From an uncultured Lachnospiraceae bacterium (lineage in GTDB: Bacteria; Bacillota_A; Clostridia; Lachnospirales; Lachnospiraceae): DNA of 8,982 nt. Made by a program: the position numbers and the translations under genes. Of this stretch, positions 1 to 4,923 are shown in pieces. Each line of letters begins with the position of its first letter. Position 1 is the stretch's first letter. The stretch lies in contig CAMOZF010000055.1 in NCBI GenBank assembly GCA_946630765.1, forward strand, positions 1 to 8,982. The letters are read 5' to 3'. The notes beneath the pieces were generated by a model. The model worked only from the letters and a program-made list of their open reading frames with translations. It had not been told where the DNA came from and ran no database searches.

Positions 1-467
1 GCGCTGCGGAGAACACCTCATCCGGCCCTGCGGAGAAGAGTGCAGACGAGGCTGCACCTCATCCGTCAGCTTCGCTGACACCTTCCCCTCAAGGGGAAGG
101 CGAGGTGAATACCGAAATCGACACCCTCTCCGAAAAGAAGCCTGAAATCACCTTCGAGGATTTCGGGAAGATGGAGCTTCGCGTCGGTGAAGTCATCGCC
201 TGCGAAGCGGTTCCGAAGTCCAAGAAGCTGCTGTGCTCCAAGGTGAAGGTCGGCAACCAGGTGAAGCAGATTGTGTCCGGCATCCATGCCTGGTATACGC
301 CCGAGGAGATGGTCGGGAAAAAGGTCATGGTGCTGATGAATCTGAAGCCTGCGAAGCTCGCCGGCGTGCTTTCCGAAGGCATGCTTCTGTGTGCGGATGA
401 CGGCAAAGGCGGCGCCTGCCTGATGACGCCCGAGAAGGACGTTCCGAACGGAGCGGAGATCTCCTGA
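1..467 (+). CDS. metG: Methionyl-tRNA synthetase C-terminal part (linker plus tRNA-binding domain), 5' partial
   Basis: The reading frame is open from base 3 (bases 1-2 belong to a cut codon) to the TGA at 465-467, giving 154 visible residues. The last 105 or so form an OB-fold tRNA-binding domain of the EMAP-II/Trbp111 type: an ITFEDFGKMELRVGEV start, then QIVSGI, YTPEEMVGKKV, NLKPAKLAG, SEGMLL and a closing TPEKDVPNG. In bacterial MetRS this domain is the C-terminal appendage that dimerises and helps bind tRNA. The first 34 or so residues are a low-complexity Ala/Glu/Pro/Ser linker made partly of a dispersed repeat. A GTG at 105 could start a free-standing Trbp111-like protein, and GGGGAAGG at 93-100 resembles a ribosome site, but that purine run belongs to the repeat hairpin and the frame continues upstream without a stop. 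The catalytic domain is outside the window, so the metG assignment is an inference. Confidence 0.8.
   Translation, partial: AAENTSSGPAEKSADEAAPHPSASLTPSPQGEGEVNTEIDTLSEKKPEITFEDFGKMELRVGEVIACEAVPKSKKLLCSKVKVGNQVKQIVSGIHAWYTPEEMVGKKVMVLMNLKPAKLAGVLSEGMLLCADDGKGGACLMTPEKDVPNGAEIS
4..37 (+). repeat. Truncated second copy of the linker repeat with a short direct repeat
   Basis: CTGCGGAGAA occurs at 4-13 and again at 28-37, a 24-base period. Between them lies CACCTCATCCG (14-24), identical to the start of the complete unit at 55-65. This suggests the synthetase linker grew by repeat insertion or local duplication. The left edge of the window prevents seeing whether more copies lie upstream. Confidence 0.45.
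57..100 (+). repeat. Dispersed double-hairpin repeat inside the metG linker
   Basis: This 44-base unit holds two adjacent perfect hairpins. The first is GTCAGC (65-70), loop TTC, GCTGAC (74-79). The second is CCTTCCCC (81-88), loop TCAA, GGGGAAGG (93-100). The preceding bases CACCTCATCCG (55-65) recur at 14-24, where GGCCCTGCGG follows, like the beginning of a truncated variant copy. I recall units of this kind (CCTCATCCG, a variable hairpin, CCTTCCCC...GGGGAAGG) as dispersed repeats in Clostridia genomes; that is memory and was not searched. The unit is read in frame without a stop inside the coding sequence. Confidence 0.7.
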
Positions 468-492
468 GTTATCGGGAGTTTGGAGACAGGTT

Positions 493-539
493 CGTCAGTT
501 GGGGACAGGTTCCTTTCCGGAACCTGTCCCCAACTGACG
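493..539. repeat. Perfect 21-bp inverted repeat with 5-nt loop (REP-like)
   Basis: The left arm at 493-513 (CGTCAGTTGGGG... ...GGTTCC) is the exact reverse complement of the right arm at 519-539, separated by TTTCC. Flanking bases repeat parts of the arms: GGAGACAGGTTC at 482-493 resembles GGGGACAGGTTC at 501-512, and ACTGACGA occurs at 533-540 and again at 540-547. No T-run follows, so it is not a canonical intrinsic terminator, although it could stop or slow the polymerase after metG or protect its 3' end. I recall GGGGACAGGTTCC-type palindromes as dispersed elements mobilised by Y1/RAYT-type transposases in many bacteria; no such transposase is in this window. Confidence 0.85.
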
Positions 540-552
540 ACTGACGAAACTA

Positions 553-580
553 TTGACATTTCGCTGAAAACACGTATAAT
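553..580 (+). promoter_or_regulatory. Vegetative (sigma-70/SigA-type) promoter of the cbiMQO operon
   Basis: A perfect -35 TTGACA at 553-558 and a perfect -10 TATAAT at 575-580 are separated by 16 bases. Transcription would start near 586-588, leaving a leader of about 168 nt before the cbiM start codon. The -35 lies only 13 bases after the inverted repeat. Confidence 0.88.
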
Positions 581-586
581 TAAGAA

Positions 587-670
587 TTGTCCGGAACTGC
601 AGGAAGCAGTCCGCTGTGCAGAAGCACTTTAATTTTACAGAGCATCGAAGATTTTACGGAATTTGTCAGG
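587..670 (+). promoter_or_regulatory. Structured 5' leader of cbiM, possible sensor region of an attenuator
   Basis: The start of the leader can fold into CGGA(A)CTGC (592-600) paired with GCAGTCCG (606-613) around the loop AGGAA, followed by GTGC-AGAA-GCAC (616-627). Near its end, 658-667 can pair with 673-682, again around a loop AGGAA (668-672), with four G-U pairs. This last helix uses bases that also form the 5' arm of the downstream terminator, so the two are mutually exclusive. I could not match the region to a cobalamin riboswitch (too short, no B12 box) or to the four-way NiCo fold (no closing stem). Function is inferred from position only. Confidence 0.45.
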
Positions 671-724
671 AAGACAGGTTTTTTGCGCATGGATGCGCAG
701 AAAGGAAACTTGTCTTTTTTATTT
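671..724 (+). terminator. Intrinsic terminator in the cbiM leader (attenuator)
   Basis: The stem pairs 671-678 (AAGACAGG) with 709-716 (CTTGTCTT), eight pairs including one G-U. It continues, after a 4-nt bulge at 705-708, as 679-689 with 694-704, including GCGCA/TGCGC around the loop TGGA (690-693). A T-rich tract TTTTTTATTT follows directly at 715-724. It lies after a strong promoter and before the cbiM ribosome site, so it would end transcripts before the operon unless an alternative fold forms. Confidence 0.75.
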
Positions 725-738
725 CTGCATTCTTCGAA

Positions 739-749
739 GGAGAAAGGAG
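739..749 (+). promoter_or_regulatory. Shine-Dalgarno site that fixes the cbiM start
   Basis: GGAGAAAGGAG at 739-749 lies 5 bases before the ATG at 755. It selects the Met-His start over longer in-frame readings (TTG at 587, ATG at 689), which would bury the metal-binding N-terminus and run through the terminator hairpin. Confidence 0.85.
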
Positions 750-754
750 TTTCT

Positions 755-1768
755 ATGCATATGGCGGACGCTTTGGTGAACCCGATTGTTGCGGGCACCA
801 TGTATGCGGCTTCTGCAGGAGTTGCGGGTTATTCGATTCACAAGGTACGGCTGGAGGACAATCAGAAGAAAATCCCGCTGATGGGCGTGATGGGCGCCTT
901 TGTCTTCGCGGCGCAGATGATCAATTTTACGATCCCGGGGACAGGTTCCTCCGGACATCTGTGCGGCGGAATGATGCTTTCGGCGCTTCTCGGGCCCTGG
1001 GCAGGATTTCTGACGATGATCGGCGTGCTGCTGATCCAGTGCCTGTTCTTCGCGGACGGCGGACTTCTGGCGCTGGGATGCAACATCTGGAACATGGCCT
1101 TCTACGGCTGCTTTGTCGGTGCGCTTTTAATCTGGCGTCTGATTATGAAAAACGGGGCTTCCCGTGTGAAGATCATCCTGGCCTCGGTTCTCGGATGTGT
1201 GCTGACGCTTCAGATGGGCGCGTTTTCGGTGACAATCGAAACGCTTCTTTCCGGTGTGACCGAGCTTCCCTTCAAAACCTTTGTCGCGGCGATGCAGCCG
1301 ATCCATCTTGCGATCGGACTTGTTGAGGGGCTGATCACGGCCGCGGTGCTTCTTTTCGTCTATGAAGCCCGCCCGGAGCTTCTGTGGGGCATCGAAGGGC
1401 AGAAAAAGGAAGCGAAGCTCAGCCTCGGCTGGACGCTCGGAATTCTCGGCGGAATTGCGCTTCTTGTCGGCGGCGGACTGTCGCTTGCCGCATCTTCTCT
1501 TCCCGACGGTCTTGAATGGGCAATCGGCCGCGTCACCGGCGCCGAGGAGCTGGAAGCCGCTGAAGCCGGCATTTACGCGGCGGCGGACAAGGTGCAGCGT
1601 GCGACCTCGTTCCTTCCGGACTATGCCTTTAAGGGCTCCGAATCGGCGGCGGGAACGTCTGTGTCCGGCATTGTCGGCGCCCTGATCGTGGTGGCGGTCA
1701 TGGTCGGTGCGGCGCTTCTTCTCCGCTTTTTCAGGAATAAGAAAAAGGAAAGTGCGGCGAAGAACTGA
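755..1768 (+). CDS. cbiM: ECF-type cobalt/nickel transporter, substrate-binding component CbiM fused to a PDGLE module
   Basis: This 337-residue integral membrane protein is the metal-binding component of a Group-I energy-coupling factor importer. It starts MHMADALVNP. In the CbiM/NikM family the N-terminal amine and His2 coordinate Co(II) or Ni(II) together with a downstream His, here probably His68 in GTGSSGHL. Other family signatures are FFADGGLLALGCNIWNM (98-114) and HLAIGLVEGLIT (184-195). After about residue 215 comes an extra module: a hydrophobic helix (225-245), the motif PDGLEW (250-255), an Ala/Glu-rich external loop and a last helix (303-324) with a basic RNKKK tail. This is the PDGLE module, which serves in some family members in place of a separate NikN/CbiN subunit. 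It is first in an operon; cbiQ follows after 39 bases. Cobalt versus nickel cannot be decided from sequence. Confidence 0.92.
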   Translation: MHMADALVNPIVAGTMYAASAGVAGYSIHKVRLEDNQKKIPLMGVMGAFVFAAQMINFTIPGTGSSGHLCGGMMLSALLGPWAGFLTMIGVLLIQCLFFADGGLLALGCNIWNMAFYGCFVGALLIWRLIMKNGASRVKIILASVLGCVLTLQMGAFSVTIETLLSGVTELPFKTFVAAMQPIHLAIGLVEGLITAAVLLFVYEARPELLWGIEGQKKEAKLSLGWTLGILGGIALLVGGGLSLAASSLPDGLEWAIGRVTGAEELEAAEAGIYAAADKVQRATSFLPDYAFKGSESAAGTSVSGIVGALIVVAVMVGAALLLRFFRNKKKESAAKN

Positions 1769-1807
1769 AAAGTGATCTGAAAACAAAACCCTGAAGGGCA
1801 GGCAGTA

Positions 1808-2608
1808 ATGAGCAAAATCGGTCAGGCAATCAGCGAGATACAGTCTCTGGAGAATCTTGCCAGAGAGGACAGGTGGGTGAATCGACTTCACCCGCTTTCA
1901 AAGCTGATCCTGACCGTTTTATATATCACGGTTACCGTGTCTTTCCCCAAGTACGACCTTCCGGGACTCGCGGGCATGGTGCTCTATCCGGCGGCGGTTT
2001 TTGTGATCGCAGATCTTTCATTCAGGGACGCCCTGCGGAGACTTCGGGTGGTGCTGCCGCTTGTGATGGTCATGGGCGTTCTGAATCCGTTTTTTGACCG
2101 GGAAATCCTGCTCACGATCGGGAACCTGCCGGTTTCGGGCGGGGTAATTTCGATGCTGAGCCTGATGGTCAAGGCGGTTCTGACAGTCCTGGCGGGCTAT
2201 CTTCTGATCGCGACAACCTCGATTGAAAAAATCTGCTATGCGCTTCGGGTGATCCACATTCCGAAGACCTTTGTCGTTGTTGTGCTTCTGATCTACCGCT
2301 ATGTGACAGTGCTGCTTTCGGAGGCGCGGCGGATCACGCAGGCCTATCAGCTGCGCGCGCCCGGGCAGAAGGGCGTGCATTATAAGGTCTGGGGCTCGCT
2401 TCTCGGGCAGATGCTTCTCCGGTCGATGGACCGTGCAAATGATATCTATGACAGTATGCTTCTTCGCGGCTTCGACGGAGAATTCAGAACCGGGCAGAAA
2501 GAGAAGCTGAAGGCGGCGGATTTTCTGTGGCCGCTTCTTTTCGGCGCGGTCATTGTGCTTCTTAGAATCTTCCCGGCGGCGGAGATTGTAGGGGCGTTGT
2601 TTGTGTAG
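1808..2608 (+). CDS. cbiQ: ECF transporter transmembrane coupling protein CbiQ (EcfT family)
   Basis: This 266-residue membrane protein transmits ATP-driven movements from CbiO to CbiM. Hydrophobic segments lie at about 31-47, 53-70, 80-92, 114-135, 154-170 and 239-262. Two cytoplasmic coupling elements are visible: an EARRITQAYQLRAPG stretch (172-186) and SMLLRGFDGEF (216-226), matching the two Ala-Arg-Gly-type coupling-helix motifs of EcfT proteins. The second keeps Arg-Gly but has Leu where Ala is common. LHPLSKL (28-34) is the usual N-terminal family signature. The ATG at 1808 is preceded by a modest GAAGGGCAGG purine stretch (1793-1802). The gene lies 39 bases after cbiM and 62 bases before the cbiO start, with a dispersed repeat in the second gap. 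Confidence 0.92.
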   Translation: MSKIGQAISEIQSLENLAREDRWVNRLHPLSKLILTVLYITVTVSFPKYDLPGLAGMVLYPAAVFVIADLSFRDALRRLRVVLPLVMVMGVLNPFFDREILLTIGNLPVSGGVISMLSLMVKAVLTVLAGYLLIATTSIEKICYALRVIHIPKTFVVVVLLIYRYVTVLLSEARRITQAYQLRAPGQKGVHYKVWGSLLGQMLLRSMDRANDIYDSMLLRGFDGEFRTGQKEKLKAADFLWPLLFGAVIVLLRIFPAAEIVGALFV

Positions 2609-2627
2609 GAAAGGGGTCGACAAAGTG

Positions 2628-2660
2628 ATGGGATCCCTCGGCTGCGCTCGGGATGACAGA
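2628..2660. repeat. Dispersed intergenic repeat between cbiQ and cbiO
   Basis: The stretch contains the 8-bp palindrome GGGATCCC (2630-2637), then TCGGCTGCGCTC, then GGGATGACAGA; ATCCC (2633-2637) can pair with GGGAT (2650-2654). On the minus strand it reads TGTCATCCCGAGCGCAGC and onwards, closely resembling the TGTCATCC(C/T)GAGCG-type repeats that I recall from many bacterial genomes (not searched). It separates cbiQ from cbiO inside an operon and supplies an in-frame ATG (2653) that automated callers would probably take as the cbiO start. Confidence 0.7.
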
Positions 2661-2670
2661 AAGGGGGCAT

Positions 2671-3405
2671 ATGAGCCATATTCATATCGATGTCGAAAAT
2701 CTGAATTTCGCCTATGAGAAAGAGACGCCGGTCCTTTCGGGCCTTTCTTTTCATGCCTCCGAGAATGAGGCGGTCGGCATCATCGGCGCGAACGGGGCCG
2801 GGAAATCCACATTTCTCAAGCTGCTTGTCGGGCTGGATCTGAACTTTACGGGCTCGATCCGGATTGAGGAGATTCCGCTGGAGAAAAAGACACTCCAGCT
2901 CATCCGCGGGAAGATCGGCTATGTATTTCAGGATTCCGACAGCCAGCTTTTCATGACGACGGTCGGCGAGGACGTGGCCTTTGCGCCGAGAAATTACGGT
3001 CTGCCGGAGGAAGAGGTGGAAAAGAGAGTGCAGGAAGCACTCGAGAAGGTCCACATCACGCATCTTCGGGACAAATCGATCTTCAAGCTTTCCGGCGGAG
3101 AGAAGAAGCTCGCGAGTCTTGCGACGATCCTCTCGATGAGTCCGGACATGATCCTTCTGGACGAGCCCTCGGTCGCGCTGGACCCGAGAAACCGCCGGAA
3201 CCTGATCCATGTGCTCAATGAATTTGAACATCTGAAGCTGATCGCAAGCCATGATCTCGACTTCATCTGGGACACCTGCAGCCGGGTCGTGCTGGTTCAC
3301 GAAGGGCAGATCATTGCGGACGGGACGCCGGACGTCATCCTGCGGGACGAGAAGCTGCTTTCGGAAAACGGCCTGGAGCTTCCCCTGTCTCTGACCGGCC
3401 GCTGA
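2671..3405 (+). CDS. cbiO: ECF transporter ATP-binding protein CbiO
   Basis: This 244-residue ABC ATPase powers the cobalt/nickel importer from the cytoplasmic face. All motifs are present: Walker A GANGAGKST (39-47), the Q-loop at Gln87 (VFQDSDSQLF), the signature LSGGE (140-144, Glu in place of the usual Gln), Walker B MILLDE (160-165) with catalytic Glu165, a D-loop VALD (168-171) and switch His194 in SHD. It is the only ATPase in the cluster, so it presumably acts as a homodimer, as in other CbiMQO systems. I chose the ATG at 2671, giving MSHIHIDVENLNFAY, the natural start of CbiO proteins, with AAGGGGG at 2661-2667. The in-frame ATG at 2653 adds six residues (MTERGH) encoded by the dispersed repeat and is less likely. 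Confidence 0.93.
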   Translation: MSHIHIDVENLNFAYEKETPVLSGLSFHASENEAVGIIGANGAGKSTFLKLLVGLDLNFTGSIRIEEIPLEKKTLQLIRGKIGYVFQDSDSQLFMTTVGEDVAFAPRNYGLPEEEVEKRVQEALEKVHITHLRDKSIFKLSGGEKKLASLATILSMSPDMILLDEPSVALDPRNRRNLIHVLNEFEHLKLIASHDLDFIWDTCSRVVLVHEGQIIADGTPDVILRDEKLLSENGLELPLSLTGR

Positions 3406-3413
3406 AGCGCGGC
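3398..3413 (+). terminator. Weak hairpin at the cbiO stop codon
   Basis: GCCGC (3398-3402), loop TGAAGC, GCGGC (3409-3413) overlaps the cbiO stop. The only T-run, TTTTT (3430-3434), lies 16 bases further on, so this is at best a weak end to the operon. Confidence 0.25.
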
Positions 3414-3437
3414 ATTTCGTGCACACACATTTTTCAC

Positions 3438-3466
3438 TTGCCAAGTACAGAGAAAGCGTGTATACT
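3438..3466 (+). promoter_or_regulatory. Promoter of mecA
   Basis: TTGCCA (3438-3443) and TATACT (3461-3466), each close to consensus, have a 17-base spacer. The predicted start near 3473 gives a leader of about 52 nt. It shows mecA is transcribed independently of the metal-transport operon. Confidence 0.75.
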
Positions 3467-3524
3467 GTTCGTACGGGGGGAATTGTTCGTCCCGCTATTA
3501 TGGACAGAAAGGGAGGAATGCCGG

Positions 3525-4178
3525 ATGAGAATGGAAAGAATCAATTCCAATCAGATCAGGATCGTGATCTCCAATCAGGATCTTGCCGAATGGAAGCTGA
3601 CAATCCGTGAGATGAAGTATGGCAGCAAGGAAACGACTGAGCTTTTCCGGCAGATGATCTCGAAAGCGGTTCAGCAGTATTCCTTTAATCAGGATGGCCT
3701 TCCGCTGATGATCGAGGCGGTCCCTGTCAGTCAGGAGGAGCTGCTTCTGATTATCTCCGCAGTGGAGGATGCGGAAGAGCTGGATCCGCACTTCGCGTCC
3801 TTTGCTCCGCCCAGTCCCGCGCTTCCCGGTTTCCCGGAGACCGAAACCACGAATGCCTATGAACCCGGCAAGGGCGGCAATTCCGTTAAGGCGCTGGTTC
3901 TGACATTTGCCGACATCGACTCGGTGATGGAGTTCTCGTGGAGCATCGGCACCGGTTTCATGGGACATACGGCACTCTACCGCGTGCCGAAATCCACCGC
4001 CTTCTACCTCGTCATGGAGAAGCCGGAGGGGATGGAGAATGACACTTTCATGCACTTTATGAACGGACTTCCGGAGTATGCGGATGTGGTTCCGCAGTCC
4101 GGTCCGCTGTACGGATACCTTCTGGAGCACGAAAAGCCGCTGATGGATGATCCGCTGAGAAAGTTTGCCGGATACTGA
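3525..4178 (+). CDS. mecA: MecA-family adaptor protein for ClpC
   Basis: This 217-residue cytoplasmic protein is about the same length as the Bacillus subtilis competence regulator MecA. The N-terminal domain (1-83) matches MecA closely: MERINSNQIRIVISNQDL, a helix with ELFRQMISKA, and IEAVPVSQEELLLIIS. A Pro-rich linker (about 88-118) joins the C-terminal domain (119-217), starting KALVLTFADIDSVMEF and including the conserved-looking strand TAFYLVMEKP (158-167). In the family, the N-domain picks substrates and the C-domain activates and recruits the ClpC unfoldase. I chose the ATG at 3525 because GGGAGGA lies at 3511-3517, 7 bases upstream; the next in-frame ATG is at 3531. It has its own promoter and terminator. 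Which substrates it targets is unknown, and a competence role is not implied outside Bacilli. Confidence 0.88.
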   Translation: MRMERINSNQIRIVISNQDLAEWKLTIREMKYGSKETTELFRQMISKAVQQYSFNQDGLPLMIEAVPVSQEELLLIISAVEDAEELDPHFASFAPPSPALPGFPETETTNAYEPGKGGNSVKALVLTFADIDSVMEFSWSIGTGFMGHTALYRVPKSTAFYLVMEKPEGMENDTFMHFMNGLPEYADVVPQSGPLYGYLLEHEKPLMDDPLRKFAGY

Positions 4179-4230
4179 CAGAAGAAGGCGTTTGCCGAAA
4201 AAGGATATAATTTTAAGAAATTGTATAAAG

Positions 4231-4272
4231 AAGCGGCGGATTTCAGAAAGCGTTGAAACCCGCCGTTTCTTT
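4231..4272 (+). terminator. Intrinsic terminator of mecA
   Basis: AAGCGGCGG (4231-4239) pairs with CCGCCGTTT (4260-4268), nine pairs with one G-U. Then there is a single A-C mismatch, and TTTCA (4241-4245) pairs with TGAAA (4254-4258) around an 8-nt loop. The tail TTTCTTT (4266-4272) is T-rich but interrupted. It lies 52 bases after the mecA stop and 21 bases before the next promoter. Confidence 0.8.
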
Positions 4273-4293
4273 GCGCCTGAAGGCAACTGTGCG

Positions 4294-4323
4294 TTGACAA
4301 AAAGCGGCCTGCTACATTATAAT
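4294..4323 (+). promoter_or_regulatory. Promoter of the zinc-ribbon/PIN/dipeptidase operon
   Basis: A perfect TTGACA (4294-4299) and a perfect TATAAT (4318-4323) are separated by 18 bases. The transcript would start near 4330. The roughly 63-nt leader can form two GC-rich hairpins: GGGCG (4337-4341) with CGCCC (4350-4354), and CGGCG (4364-4368) with CGCCG (4373-4377). The second ends only a few bases before the ribosome site AAAGGAG (4380-4386). Confidence 0.85.
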
Positions 4324-4392
4324 CAAAGTGGATTCTGGGCGTCTGACAGCGCCCGTAAGCGTTCGGCGGATGCGCCGGGAAAGGAGCCTGTG

Positions 4393-4893
4393 ATGGCAAG
4401 AAAAGCAGAAAACCGGAAAACCTATAATAATGTTCCGATGGATTATTTTGTGCAGAAATGCCGCAGCATTGAGCAGGGCGGACTGAATCTTTCGCTGAAG
4501 TCTGAAAATCCCGAGGCGGACGGCAGTGTGTGGTTTCGGATTCACCACGGAATGACCGCGATGTCCTATGGCGAGAAAATTACGATTACGCTTCGGCCCC
4601 TCGGTCAGGGGACGGATGTGCATGTGCTTTCGGAGTGCGGAATGCCCACGCAGCTTGTGGACGGCGGAAAGAATAAGAGCAACTGCGCGGTGATCTTCCG
4701 TTATCTTGAGGCCAATATGCCCGCAGCAGCGCCGCAGGGCGTTGTTCCGCCGATCAGTCCCGCAGCACCGCAGGCGCCTTCGCGGGGCACGGTACAGCAG
4801 GACTATGTCTTCTGCATGCAGTGCGGGACAAGAAATTCCCGGGCGGCAAACTTCTGCATGAACTGCGGCAGCAAGCTGATGCTCCCGAATTAA
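4393..4893 (+). CDS. Uncharacterised protein with C-terminal zinc ribbon
   Basis: This 166-residue protein has no signal peptide or membrane helix. Residues 1-107 form a compact alpha/beta domain that I do not recognise by name: a possible helix YFVQKCRSIEQGG, strands around SVWFRIHHG, then GEKITITLRPLGQGTDVHVLSECG, then a short helix CAVIFRYLEA. It ends in an Ala/Pro-rich linker (109-131). Residues 138-161 are a double-CxxC zinc ribbon (Cys141, 144, 155, 158; CMQCG ... CMNCG) of the kind seen at the ends of many Bacillota proteins. The start at 4393 is set by AAAGGAG six bases upstream; in-frame codons back to 4165 overlap the mecA end, its terminator and the promoter, so they are not coding. 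It heads an operon with the PIN-like protein 30 bases downstream. Function unknown. Confidence 0.8.
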   Translation: MARKAENRKTYNNVPMDYFVQKCRSIEQGGLNLSLKSENPEADGSVWFRIHHGMTAMSYGEKITITLRPLGQGTDVHVLSECGMPTQLVDGGKNKSNCAVIFRYLEANMPAAAPQGVVPPISPAAPQAPSRGTVQQDYVFCMQCGTRNSRAANFCMNCGSKLMLPN

Positions 4894-4923
4894 GAAAAGA
4901 AAAGGAAAAGAGAAACAGACTGA

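Noticed and set aside
493..539. Palindrome as an ordinary Rho-independent terminator of metG
   Set aside because: The arms are unusually long and perfect, flanked by partial arm copies, and no T-tract follows either arm in the plus direction. REP-like repeat is a better description.
587..724. Cobalamin or NiCo riboswitch
   Set aside because: The sensor portion is too short for a cobalamin aptamer and no B12-box-like sequence is present. No 3' partner for GGAACTG exists to close a NiCo-like P1 stem. A covariance search could overturn this.
587..754. N-terminal extension of CbiM starting at TTG 587 or ATG 689
   Set aside because: It would translate through the leader hairpins and terminator, and would bury the Met-His metal-binding N-terminus. 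A strong ribosome site lies 5 bases before ATG 755.
2653..2670. cbiO start at ATG 2653
   Set aside because: The six extra residues are encoded by the tail of a dispersed repeat and are not part of the conserved CbiO start. ATG 2671 has its own purine-rich ribosome site.
3419..3610. Small plus-strand open frame overlapping the mecA promoter and start
   Set aside because: It overlaps mecA in another frame, includes the promoter sequence, and has no protein-family features.
4165..4392. Upstream extension of the zinc-ribbon protein to 4165
   Set aside because: The frame overlaps the mecA end, the mecA terminator and a consensus promoter. AAAGGAG fixes the start at 4393.
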